This document shows positions 41,325-52,329 of a stretch of DNA of 64,000 bases, piece after piece. The number at the start of each line of letters is the position of its first letter. Position 1 is the stretch's first letter. Origin of the DNA: Heracleum sosnowskyi (Eukaryota; Streptophyta; Magnoliopsida; Apiales; Apiaceae); the NCBI GenBank assembly GCA_030848705.1, contig CM061241.1, positions 81,353,178 to 81,417,177 of the forward strand. Direction: 5' to 3'. The translations under genes were made by a program, and so were the position numbers. The notes below the pieces were generated by a model. That model did no database searches and was not told the origin of the DNA. It saw nothing but the letters and a program-made list of their open reading frames with translations.

Positions 41325-44300
41325 TGAATCTCCTGTCAGGAAATGCATTGAGAGTTTTCCTTCTTGCCTTGTCCAGCTTTGGATCTTCACCCTTTCTCTT
41401 ATGAATAATTTCTTCAAGTTCAAAGGAACACAACATCTCCAGATGGTTAGTTGATCCAACCATTGAGTAATTTAATTCTTTCAGTACACTGGTCTTGAGC
41501 TTGTGAAAACTATCTAAGTAGATTTCTTCATTTCCATGCTTGATCCTGAAAGGGTTTTCCAACACCCAAGGTTGAAAATTTGGTTCTTTGCATCTCTCCT
41601 TGTTCCTACTCTAGTACTTGCGCAAAAGCTCAGCTTCCATTTTCTCAATATTTACATCATTTGTAGCTTTAGATGTTTTCTCCTGACTAGGCATGTCTTG
41701 CACTTCTTCTTCAGAAAAATCATCCTCATAGTCAGCTATTTCTTCATCAGAATACTCCAATAGATGAGCAATATCATCATCATCATGCAATGACCAATCC
41801 CCATGTTTCTGATAAAATTCTATATCTCTTTCAGCCTTGTATGCCAGAACATGTTCCATGACTTTATCAGGTACATTGTCATAACCTTGCATTAGATTGA
41901 CCATTCTCTCTAAGTAGAAGTACTCAATTCTTCTTGTGACCATCCTCTTTTTGCGTTTAAGATCTTCTGTTACCTCATGTGAAACCACCTCCATGGTAAA
42001 GTCCTTATGAACAATTACTGACCTTGACTGATCAAACCAAAGAACATACTTGGTTGCTTCTTTGTTGTCATCCAACTTTACCTCAACATTCTTGATTCCT
42101 TGAGCTTCTTTTTCCAGTAGATCAAAAGAGCTGTAGGATTTTGTTTGGATTGGTTTCCTCAGTTTCCTGCCAAGCCCTGTAGCTTTCTCCTTCCCTGAGT
42201 ACTTAGTTTTTCCTTTCTTTGGTTTAGAAGTCTTCTCAGTTTCAGGTTCTTGTCTAGAAAACCAAGCTCTGGCTAAGGATCTTGTCCTTTTAGGCTTGAC
42301 TACTTTCTTGGTTTCATCCTTGACAGCATCTTTCATGACAGTGTCTTCCTTGACAGTGTCTTCTTTCACCGGGTCTTCCATGACAGTGTCTTCATTTTTC
42401 TTGACAGCATCTTTGGTGATAGCATCCTTCTCAGCATTGATACTGTCAATAGCACACCTTAGGATGATTGCTTCCAAAGCTTCAAATATCTCACTCTCCC
42501 CTTCTTCTGTAACACCAGTATCTTGATTTCCTTGTTCAGGGGCTTCTTCATTGCTTGTATCCTGGGCTTGATTTTCAGTGTTCCCAACAGTTGATCCACC
42601 AACATCCTTAGCAACACCAGAACCTCCACTTCCATCCAATTCATCATCATCAAGAGAGTCATCAAATACACAACTTTCACCTTGTTCAGCTCTGTTAGCA
42701 TTAGCTTTAGAAATTAACTTCTTCACTTTGGAGCTTAACTTAACATTTCTCATTGCCAGTAGCTTGTGAATTGCTTTGACAGCTAGGACTCTTTCCTTGT
42801 TGATTTTGGATTTGAGAATTACATTTAGCACTTTTATTACTGTCTTTGTCTCCATTCTTGAAGTGCCTTGCAGATCTAGATAGGCACATCTCTTGACACC
42901 TTTTCTTGAGATTGCTCCATAACAGACACAAAATGGATCAAGGTACACCTCTGGAAGTCTCTCTGTCATTAGATTCTGAAGTTGCACTTGTAATATCTCA
43001 TTGAAGGTTGAGTGGTTTGCTTTAATCTTAGCTTTCATCACACTCAACACCCTCACTTGTAGGTTTTGTAACAATTTCATGGTGATGAACATTGAAATTC
43101 CTGTGTTCAAGTACACATCAATTGCCCATCTTCTTTCCTCATTAATCTTCACACATACACTCACAATTATATCCATCAGAGATGTTGAGACTTGAGTTGG
43201 TGTTAATCTTGGCATCCTCATAGCCTCCTCAATTACTCTGTTGAGTTGCTCATCCTGATTGTGTAGTGTACTTTCTCTGTAATCCACCATTAGGGTATTT
43301 GCCTCTTCCTGATCAATTTCAGTTCCTTCAGTCCAAAAGGCTGGTGCATTGTAGTATTCAAGCAATTTCCCTTTGCCTTTCCCCAACTTATTTTGCTCTT
43401 CCTTTTCTCTCTACTTCTTCTGTAAAGCAGTTTCCCGAGGTTGAGGAGTTGGTTCCCTAATTGATACAGAGGGAAGTATTGGCATCTTTGATTTTGACTT
43501 TCCTTGCAGTTCCTCCAATACTTCTTTGGACATCAATACTATCTCCCCATCAATCTCATATTCAAATAGATTTTCAGCTCCACTTCCTTGGTGTTCTGCA
43601 GATTTCTCACCTTTTCCTCCTGACTCCCCCTTACTTGCAGGCTCCTCCTTACTCCCAGACTCCCCCTTAGATGCAGGCCCCCCCTGAGTTGCAGGTACTT
43701 CTTTTGCTCCAACACCTTGCTCTTAGGCATATTCTGATCTTACACTTTCCCCCCCCTTAGGTAAGTTGGCAGCATCAAGACTTGCAGCTAAAAGTTGAAG
43801 GGACTGCTGAATGCTAGCAAATCCATTGGCCACCATGGTAGACAGACTGTCAAACTTGGTGTCCATGGATATACATTTGTTCTCCAGGGCCTGCAATCTG
43901 AAAGCAGTTTGAATAGAGGGGCCACCAGTTCTCAACCTTCTTGGAGGGGAAGGAAAAGAATGGGGCTTGGAGGCTGTGGGGGTTCTCACACTCTCATGGT
44001 TTTTCTGAGTGATCTCATCACTCCTCACATAAGAACTCTCAAGGCCTAGTGCCTGAACAGTGTGTGATCCCTCAAATTCACTTTGGACATGCTCAAGTCC
44101 CTCTTCTTTTGCCAGCTCATTTGGCTGCCTCTCATTTTTAAGCTCACCTATCTTTTCTTTTATCTCTCTTTTCTTTTGCACACCCTCACTCAACCTAGAT
44201 GCATGGGTATGAGAAATACTTACATGCATTGAAAGAGATGGTTTAGAATGTACCTTTAGAAGCTGAGAGAGTGGCACATCATCACCAGAGGCATCCTCAA

Positions 44301-46137
44301 GGAGAACTTCATCATAGTTGGGCTGTGTAGAGGTGACAGCAGCTTGTCCATGAATGTTACTGTCAGTTAATGGGTTGACAGTAGGTTCCACTGCAGCTGC
44401 GACAGCAGGTTCTGTTAGGACAACAACTTTGACCGCAGCCTTGTCAGCAGGGTTGTCTGTGACAGCAACATTCATAGTGTCTTTGACAACAACTGAGGTT
44501 GTGACAGCATCTCCCCTAAGGTAAGATGCTCCTTGGAGATTGAACAAGGCACTGGTTGTTTCACTTTCTGGCAGAGTTGAACCTTGTTCTTTCTCAGTGT
44601 TTGAAGGAGTGGTTTCCATCTCACTTTGAGAAATTGGTTCTTGTGGACCACTAGATGGAGGCTCATCCTTGATTGGAGATGGATGATCAAAACCTGAAGG
44701 GTTGGGACTGTCCCCCTCTCTAGGTCGTGGAGAAGAAACAAATGAATGAGGAGGGAAGGAAGAAGGTGAAGGTGGAGAAGAGAATATTGGTTGCTCCACA
44801 GATAGAATTTGTGAAGCATCAATTGGGGAAGAGATATCCTCACTGTGTCCTGGCTCCATGTGTGTTTCTGCAAGTGGGGGTTCCTCATGAGGTGAAACAT
44901 GAGGTTGTGCAGACTCTGTACAGGGTGCCTTGGGAGACATGCTAGTTTCAATAGATGTCCCTTGTTGAGAAGGAACATCTAGGGAGGTGTTTAATGCCAT
45001 ATTTTCCTCTACAGTCTTTTGGGAGACTGCAGGGTGGCTGACAGTGGTTTTGGCCCTCTTAGCTCTCTTCTTCTTAGACTCAAGAGGAACCACTGTGGGT
45101 TCTGTTTGACTACCTTCCTTATTTGCTGCACTAGGTGCAGGAACTCCCTTTTGACTCTTAGTACTACCACCAACACCAGTTTCTAGGGGTCGTTTTCTGG
45201 ATTCTTGCAAGGCTTGTCTCTGTACTTTGGGAAGTCTAGAGAACCTAGGCTGAATATATGGTGTATAATGGGGGTTAACTGAATTTGGGTCTAATCCAGC
45301 CTCATCTTCAAGAGAGAAGGTTTCATACCCAGAGGGCAATGGAAAATCAAGGTTAGGCACTTGATCAACCATGTGTTTAGTGAAGCAGAGTGGAATATGT
45401 GCATTTAAATTATGTGAAGTGAGAGTTGTGTGTGTGTTTCTTTTCAAAATGCTGCATACCTCTGTACGAGGGGCATCTTCATCAAAATCACAAAAGGAAT
45501 TAATACACATCATTAGAAAGCGGGGATAGAGATTTACCTTCTTACCTATGTCAACCTTGAGGTGTGCCATGAGTAGCTTTCCAACATCCACCTTGTACCC
45601 ATGAACAAGAGAGTGTGTGAGCTTCTTGATGTAGGTGGGAATCCCATTCCAGCCAGTGGTCTTTGTAGAGAACACATTCACCATTGCATCAAAAATCATG
45701 CTCCATTCCTTTCTGAGATACTTCCTGTCAATTTCACCAGATGGGTACCACTTAGTTGTTCCCTCTTCAAGAATGGGTCTTGAATACCCAATTTTCAAGA
45801 AGAGCTTCTTCAAAGTCTCATCACATGCAAGCTCTGTGTAGGTGTTTCCTGGTTCAAGTACAATTCCAAAAGCCGCATTGATGCCTTGAATAGTGAGAGT
45901 GTAATTGTGCTATTTGATTTTGAATTTGATGGTGGTATGGTCTCCATCTCCCTGAGCAACAGCCGACTCCCAGAAGTTTTCAATCCTTTCTAGGTCTAGA
46001 ACAAGAGTTGAAGTGATAGCATACCCGAGATAGGACTTATTCAAGAAAGAAACAAGCCCTTTGAAGTCTTCACCAGCATCATTTGGAGAATAGATGCCAG
46101 CAAAGTTAGTTTGAGAAATTGATTTTTTTGGTGCCAT
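41325..46137 (-). pseudogene. Element B: giant extra ORF (aORF), about 1600 codons here
   Basis: A single minus-strand frame from ATG 46137 (MAPKKSISQTNF, good plant start context) to the element A insertion, continuing at 18622 for 82 more codons. Four nonsense codons interrupt it at 45910 (TAG), 43723 (TAA), 43390 (TAG) and 41611 (TAG). The pieces between are all in phase, so this was one protein of nearly 1700 residues. The N-terminal ~330 residues form a folded-looking domain (FLNKSYLGYAI, YPRFLMMCINSFCDF) that is related to the ORF at 63616. Then come a Ser/Pro-rich region, a basic KKKRAKRAK patch (near 45050), a helical KKREIKEK segment, repeated KEDTV phrases (42310-42440) and a mixed C-terminal region. 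No membrane segment is evident. Function unknown; similar ORFs in the SIRE/Maximus lineage are called env-like or additional ORFs. Confidence 0.75.
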
Positions 46138-46265
46138 TGTTGGTATGAAAGAGAAAAGAGAATGAGTTGAGTGAGTAGAGAGAGAAATAGAGAAGAAAGT
46201 TGTTTTGCTTTTTGGTTGTTCTGTGTCAGGTTTGATATTGTTTGATTAACTGTTGTATAAAAGGG
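46138..46265 (-). promoter_or_regulatory. Element B: putative leader and promoter of the extra ORF
   Basis: On the minus strand the ATG at 46137 is preceded by a CT-rich leader of about 85 nt (46145-46235), ending ACCAACAATGG. A TATA-like TTTTATACAA lies about 115-125 nt upstream. The other strand reads GTATAAAAGG there, a better TATA box pointing away, so direction is uncertain. Left copy at 9204-9331. Confidence 0.4.
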
Positions 46266-46842
46266 TAGTTCAAGCGTTATGCTGAAAAAGGGGATATTTG
46301 GAATCGTGCTACTTGCCCAGTAACTCCACCATGTGGGTTACTCCTTTTATTTTCTGTCAACGTGGAGGTTGAATTAACAATTGTAACGGTCTACTACTAT
46401 TGATAGTAACCTGTGCGCTGAAACAAACTATCAGTGACATTTGGGTGATGACAGTAGGTTTGTCTTGACAACAACGTTGTCGCGAAAAACTTACTGTCAT
46501 CGTTAAGTACTTTAATAACAACATCTTTCAAAACTCTTGACAGAATTTTATTCACTACTGTCAAGAAACTAACTGTCATGAAATTCCGTGACACTTACTT
46601 TACTTGATGGCAGTAACGTTTTAAGAAAACAATAATTGTCATGAATTTTAATGTATTTTGTCATTAATTTACTTAACTCAAGAGACACCATTCACAAATA
46701 TTCAATTGAAACTAGGTATCACGCACAGTAGAGTAATCAGATAATTAACACAGAGACAATTCACATAAAGTAAGAAACATGGAAGTTAATAGAACAGGTT
46801 TTATTAATAAAATCATCTTTTGAAAAAAAAAAAGATTGCAAA
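46266..46842. other. Element B: spacer rich in TGACAGT/ACTGTCA words
   Basis: No ORF of note. From 46394 to 46655 the words TGACAG, ACTGTCA and TTGTCA occur about every 25 bases in both orientations. A poly-A tract (46823-46833) and a minus-strand AATAAA (46800-46805) follow, the latter 38 nt after the stop of the small acidic ORF. Confidence 0.5.
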
Positions 46843-47106
46843 TTATGATTTCACTATTTTATTAACTAATCCTAAAACTTCTGAACGGGTTCCTTCTTCA
46901 GTGTTTCCTTCCTCCTTGAGGAGCTTTTGAAGTTCTACTTCTTGCTCCTGCCATTTAGCCTCTTCAATGGCCTTGGCAGTAGCCTCTCTCTCTTCTTCCT
47001 CATCGAGAATGTCTTCTAATTGATCAAATAGTTTCTCAACCTCTTCTTTGTGTGGAGAATCACACTGAATCTTGGGTCTGTACTCGATTCCTACTTTATT
47101 TTCCAT
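46843..47106 (-). CDS. Element B: small acidic ORF, 87 aa
   Basis: Sense orientation, between pol and the extra ORF. The protein starts MENKVGIEYRPK and has a highly charged helix (EEVEKLFDQLEDILDEEEE) followed by AKAIEEAKWQEQEVELQKLL, a probable coiled coil. A TATA box CCTATAAAAT lies at 47150-47159 and AATAAA at 46800-46805, so it has the outline of a complete mini-gene. There are no frameshifts or stops although the flanking pol is badly decayed. That could reflect its short length. Family unknown. Confidence 0.5.
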   Translation of the reverse strand: MENKVGIEYRPKIQCDSPHKEEVEKLFDQLEDILDEEEEREATAKAIEEAKWQEQEVELQKLLKEEGNTEEGTRSEVLGLVNKIVKS

Positions 47107-47492
47107 TTAACCTTTTTTTGATAGTGACAACTAATATGACCTAGTGTTCATTTTATAGGCACATTATGTGAATGGTAAGGTAAACAGTCAATAGTTTGGA
47201 ATACCCATACAACTACCATATATAGTAATTAAGATTCATGTCCTCCACTAATCCAACAATTAACACATATACAGTCAATCAATGCAAAACCTTTGACCAA
47301 AGATCTCAAACTTTGAGGTTATTCAAGTTAATGACACAAAGTTTTATTACTGATAATACGACTAGCACACAATTCAATTTAGCAAAGTCATAGCAAACAT
47401 GATGTCGAAAAAAATAAAAACTTATGTTGATAGTAACTTGGGGGTTACTGTCACAAGCTGCATTCAGAAATGAAAATGTAAGAACTAGTAAG
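47107..47492. other. Element B: spacer between pol and the small ORF
   Basis: AT-rich, no ORF. It holds the minus-strand TATA box at 47150-47159. I see no other structure. Confidence 0.5.
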
Positions 47493-50400
47493 TTAACATA
47501 CCAGATTAAGCATTCTCAATTCACTTACCAACCTGTTAAAGGTGGCTTCATCCAATGGTTTAGTGAAGATGTCTGCAAGTTGCTTCTCTGTTGGGACATA
47601 GATCAATTTCACAGTTCATCTTTCAACATGCTCTGTAATGAAGTGATGTATGATATCAATGTCCTTTGTCCTAGAGTGTTGAACAGGATTGTCTGAGATG
47701 GCTATGACACTAGTGTGTCACAATAGATAGGAATGTTGCTCAACACTAATCCATAGTCCAAAAGTTGATTCTTCATCCACAGAATTTATGCACAGCAACT
47801 TCCAGCTGCAATATATTCAGCTTCTGCAGTTGATGTAGAAACTGAATGTTGCTTCTTGCTAAACCATGACACCAATCTTCCACCAAGAAATTTACAGCTA
47901 CCTGTTGTACTCTTTCTGTCAATTCTACATCCAGTATAATCTGAGTCAGAGTACCCAATAAGCTCAAATCCAGTATTTTTAGGATACCAAAGGCCTAGAT
48001 TAGGAGTGCCCTTTAGATATCTAAAAATTCTCTTGATGGTGTGACTCCTTTGGATCAGCTTGAAATCTTGTACATAGACATGTAGCAAACATTATATCTG
48101 GTCTGCTAGCAGTTAGATAGAGAAGTGATCCCACCATGCCTCTGTAAGCACTAAAGTCCACTTTCTTTCCCTTGGGGTCAGGATCCAGATTTGTTGATGT
48201 AGAGATGGGAGTCTTGGCAGGTGATGAATCTTCTAAGTTGAACTTTTTGAGAAGTTCCTTGACATATTTGGCTTGACAAATGAAGATTCCATCATCCTTT
48301 TGAAGAACTTTTAGACCAAGGAAGAATGACAGTTCTCCCATCATGCTCATCTCATACTTGTTTCTCATTAGAGATGAGAACTTTTCACACAGCTTCTCAT
48401 TTGAGGAACCAAAAATAATGTCATCCACATAGATTTGTACCAGAATGATGTCCTTACCATGATGTTTGTAGAACACTGTTTTATCTACCACACCTCTTGT
48501 AAACTGATTTTCCAATAGAAAGGTGGATAGTGTATCATACCAAGCTTTGGGAGCTTGTTTCAATCCATACAGTGCTTTGAACAATTTGTAAACAAAGTTA
48601 TACATTTCAGCATCTTCAAAGCCAGGTGGTTGTTCGACATACACCTCTTCCTCCAACTCTCCATTTAGAAAGGCACTCTTGACATCCATTTGGAACACCT
48701 TGAAGTTACAGTGCGCAACAAAGGCTAGAAAAATTCTTATAGCTTCAAGTCTGGCAACAGGTGCAAATGTCTCATCATAGTCTATTCATTCCTGTTGACA
48801 GTAACCTTTTGCTACTAGCCATGCTTTGTTTCTTGTCACCATTCCATTCTCATCCAACTTGTTCCTGAAGACCCACCTTGTCTCAATGACTGATTTCCCT
48901 TTTGGTCTTGGAACCAACTTCCATACATTGTTCCTTTCAAACTGATTAAGTTCTTCTTGCATAGCAATCACCCAGTTAGAATCCAACAATGCTTCATCAA
49001 TTGTCTTTGGTTCCATTTGAGACAGAAAGCATGAGAACATGCTGTCAGCAGAGACATTACTCCTTGTCCTTACCCCAGAGGAAGGATTGCCAATGATTAG
49101 ATCATTAGTGTGATCCTTGTTCCATTTTATGGCTCTGGGCAAGCTTCTTTGTTGATCTGGTGGATTGGCTCCATTTTGGGGAGATGAATCTTCACCAATG
49201 CAGTTGTCTTCACCATGCTCTTCATTATCTCCAAAATCACCATCAATTTGAGGATTGGATGTGATGGTTTGTGACTGAGCTGGAGTTTGATCAACATCAT
49301 TATCATTGACAGCATCTCTCTCAATACCAATAGTTTGAGTGAGACTGGGTTCTTCATTAACAATTTCTTCTTCTTCCAAGTATCCTTGATTCTCAAATCT
49401 AAGTGTCTGCATTTGACCATCTTCATGCAGCCCTGGAAACTTGGTTTCATTAAATGTGACATTCACACTTTCTTCAATTGTTCTGTGTTCTATAACATAG
49501 ACTCTGTAAGTAGTCCTTTCCAATCCATATCCCATGAAAATGCCTTCAAGAGCCTTGGTATCAAATTTTCCTTTCTTTTCATGGTTGTCTTTCATCATGA
49601 AACACTTACTTCCAAATACATGAAAATATTTGAAAATAGGCTTCTTCTCAGTCAACAGATGGTAAGGGGTGCTTCCATGAGTCTTGTTGATTATGGTTCT
49701 ATTCTGTGTATAGCAAGCTGTGTTGATTGCTTCTGCCCAGAAGTATGTTGGCAATTTAGCATAATGCAACATAGTCCTAGTAGCTTCAATCAAAGTTCTG
49801 TTCTTCCTTTCTACAACACCATTTTGCTGGGTGTCCTTGCAGTAGAGAATTGTTGAACAATGCCTTCATCCTTTGCAGAAGTTCCCAAGTAAGGCATTTC
49901 TGAACTCAGTACCATTATCACTTCTCAGTATTTGAACTTTTGCATTTGGAGTTCTGTCAAGAACGCTCATGTGATCAATGATGACTTGAGCAGCTTCATC
50001 TTTGGAGTCTAGAAACTTCACCCAAGTGTATCTAGAGTAGTCATCCACCATAACTAATGCATATCTCTTTCTGGCTAAAGATGGAACATTTACTGGGCCA
50101 AAAAGATCCATGTGGATTAGCTTAAGTGGTTTGGTGTTGGTGTTGACTTGCTTTGATATGTGCACAGCTCTTCTTAGCTTTCCCATTTGACAGTCCTCAC
50201 ACCGTCCTTCTTGACAGAATTCCTATTGAGGTAGTCCTCTTACAAGCTCCTTCTTCATCAACATGTTCATTGTATTGAAGTTGAGATGGGAGAGTTTCCT
50301 GTGCCAAAGCATGTTGTCACCAACAGTAGCTTTACTGTAAAAACAGTAAACTTTATTCTTCTTTGTTGAGCTTAGGTCTTCAAGAAACAGGCTTCCATTT

Positions 50401-50705
50401 CTTATTCCCTTCAGTGAAAGGCTTCCATCCTTCTTGTGATAGATATTACACACCACCATATCAAAGTCAACCTTGAATCCTCTGTCACTGAATTGGCTGA
50501 CACTGAGTAGATTATGCTTCAATCCATCCACAAGAGCAATATCATTTATGACAACATTCCCAAATTCCAAACAACCATATCCCACTGTGTAACCTTTGTT
50601 GTTGTCTCCAAAGGTTATGATTGGGCCAACTTTCTCTACAAACTGTGATATCATGGCTTTATCACCTGTAATGTGTCTTGGGCAACCACTATCAATGATC
50701 CACAT
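47493..50705 (-). pseudogene. pol: Element B: broken copia pol
   Basis: Starts with MWIIDSGCPRHITG (protease) at 50705 and ends with an RNase H tail (stop at 47493). Domains in order: protease and GAG-pre-integrase (50705-50223, ended by a TAG after RGLPQ); integrase with DLFGPV near 50110, RSDNGTEF near 49920 and NGVVERKN near 49820, with a frameshift near 49860 between the second and third catalytic residues; RT start with VWKLVPRP; TGA at 48786; RT with YVDDIIFGS near 48420; frameshift near 48060; RNase H with EAEYIAAGSCC near 47815, decayed after that. It is clearly dead and more damaged than pol of A, in line with being the older host element. Confidence 0.88.
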
Positions 50706-50787
50706 GACCTGTTTCTCTTTCTTGCCCTACAAAACAGATTGTTTTTAGGTTGTATATGGTACCCAATCCTTGTTGGGTCCTGCAGAC

Positions 50788-50970
50788 TTAGTAACACTTG
50801 AGGCAGTTACTAGTAGGCTCAGAAGTCTCACCAGAGTTCATGTAAGAGCATTTATCAGTTGACAGAATAGGCAAATTGAAGCAGTTACTCATATCAGTAA
50901 TTTTACATGGCATGCAATCAGTGTTATTACAGACATTGAAAGGCATATGTATAGGCCTATTTGTAATCAC
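50788..50970 (-). pseudogene. gag: Element B: end of gag
   Basis: 60 residues with several cysteines (CNNTDCMPCK). A frameshift leads on to a SAGPNKDWVP segment (50755-50785) that matches the Gag end GPNQVWVP of element C. Behind it are in-frame TAA and TAG codons before pol. The rest of gag and the 5' LTR of B are not found in the window: the LTR of C abuts on the right. Confidence 0.6.
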
Positions 50971-52224
50971 AGAGGATTCTACTCAACATAAAATAAGTCT
51001 TAATAAGTAAATAATAAAAGTCATATATCACAGGAATCTCAGAAGATAATATATGTCAAAGAATGAAGATTAAAGTCATCTACAGACTTGAAGTAATTCT
51101 ACATCGAAAGAAGTTCAATTTATTGATCAAGACTCAATGAAGTATTCAAGCTCAGTGGATTTATTAATGTGACAAAGATTTCAAGAGGTGACAACAAAGA
51201 TACAGGTTACAGAGTTCAATAACGAAAAGGAAGTGAATCACTGCTTAAAAGTCAAACAGATGAAGAACATGCATTGTCGTTAGTCACTCATGAACCAGAC
51301 AGTACATTGAGCGTCAACGTTCTAAAATGTTATTTCTTCATCTAAGTTTTAGTGATTCAAGAATTAATTGAGAAGACAAATAATTCTATTTTTCCTTTTA
51401 CAAATAATTATTACTATTAAGTAAATTATTTCTTAAATTAATTCTGTAAAGAATTAATTTAATACATAATTTATTTTGATAATTATTTAAATTAGAATAA
51501 AAATGAACTAGGAAGACTTAGAATTAAGTCTTCCCGATTGTCTTCCTAGGCAAAAGGGTTGTCTTCCTAGGCAAATGGGTTGTCTTCCTGATTGTCTTCC
51601 AAGGCAAAATGGTTGTCTTCCCGATTGTCTTCCAAGGCTAATAGTTAGTCTTCCAAAGAGTCTTCTTAATACAAATTCTGTGAATTACTTGGCGCGTGAA
51701 GATTCAAGACAAGGCAGTTGTTTAAATAGAAGTGTGATCAGTTGACATTACATACTACAACAAAAAGAGACAGAACACAAAAAGAAACATTCCATCTTCA
51801 AAGCTCTGTCTTTACTTCTTCAACTGCAAAGCCATTCATTTTCTGCCAGTGAATTTAATTCTTGTTTGTTTGTATCATTTAATCCTTGAAAATCAATTCA
51901 TTTGTACTGCTTTGTCAATCTAGCGGATCATAATTCCTAGAAATTATATCGAATTCCTTTTTAGTATTCGATCCTTTTTATTACAAAAATAGATAAATTC
52001 ATGTCGAATTTATTCTAGGTTTTTTTTTATCAAGAACTTTGTAATCTGTGATCAAATTGTAACACTCCTCAAGTTTAATATAAGTTATATTTAACTTGAA
52101 TATTGTTTCAGTTTTATTCCGCAATAATTTGTTCTTAATTTGTTAAATATTCAAAAGAACAAATTCGATTAAACGGTATAGTTTGTATTCAACCCCCCTT
52201 CTACAAACATATCAGGACCTAACA
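50962..52224 (+). repeat. Element C: 5' LTR
   Basis: Ends GGACCTAACA at 52224. The start is unresolved between TG dinucleotides at 50962, 51052 and 51138. The last corresponds to the first base shared with the D LTR at 62019. An imperfect array of GTCTTCC(CGATT or CTAGGCAAA) units fills 51509-51666, a TATA-like TTTAAATAG lies near 51721, and the U5 hairpin is at 52181-52208. Confidence 0.8.
51509..51666 (+). repeat. GTCTTCC array in the C LTR
   Basis: About eight imperfect units of roughly 16-25 bp built on GTCTTCC. The left copy is at 14575-14732. The D LTR has a longer version at 62385-62545. It lies upstream of the TATA-like box, where enhancer repeats of plant LTRs usually sit. Confidence 0.7.
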
Positions 52225-52226
52225 AT

Positions 52227-52238
52227 TGGTATCAGAGC
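52227..52238 (+). promoter_or_regulatory. Element C: primer binding site
   Basis: TGGTATCAGAGC after the LTR end, initiator tRNA-Met type. Confidence 0.92.
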
Positions 52239-52329
52239 CTTTTGATTGATATACTAATCAAAGATCCAATTGTTTTGAGATTTTTTTCTTAAACTCTGAA
52301 ATTTTTATTATTCTTCAAAAATCTCAAAA

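Noticed and set aside
51509..51666. CRISPR-like array of GTCTTCC repeats
   Set aside because: Units are short and irregular, without unique spacers of constant length, inside a plant LTR.
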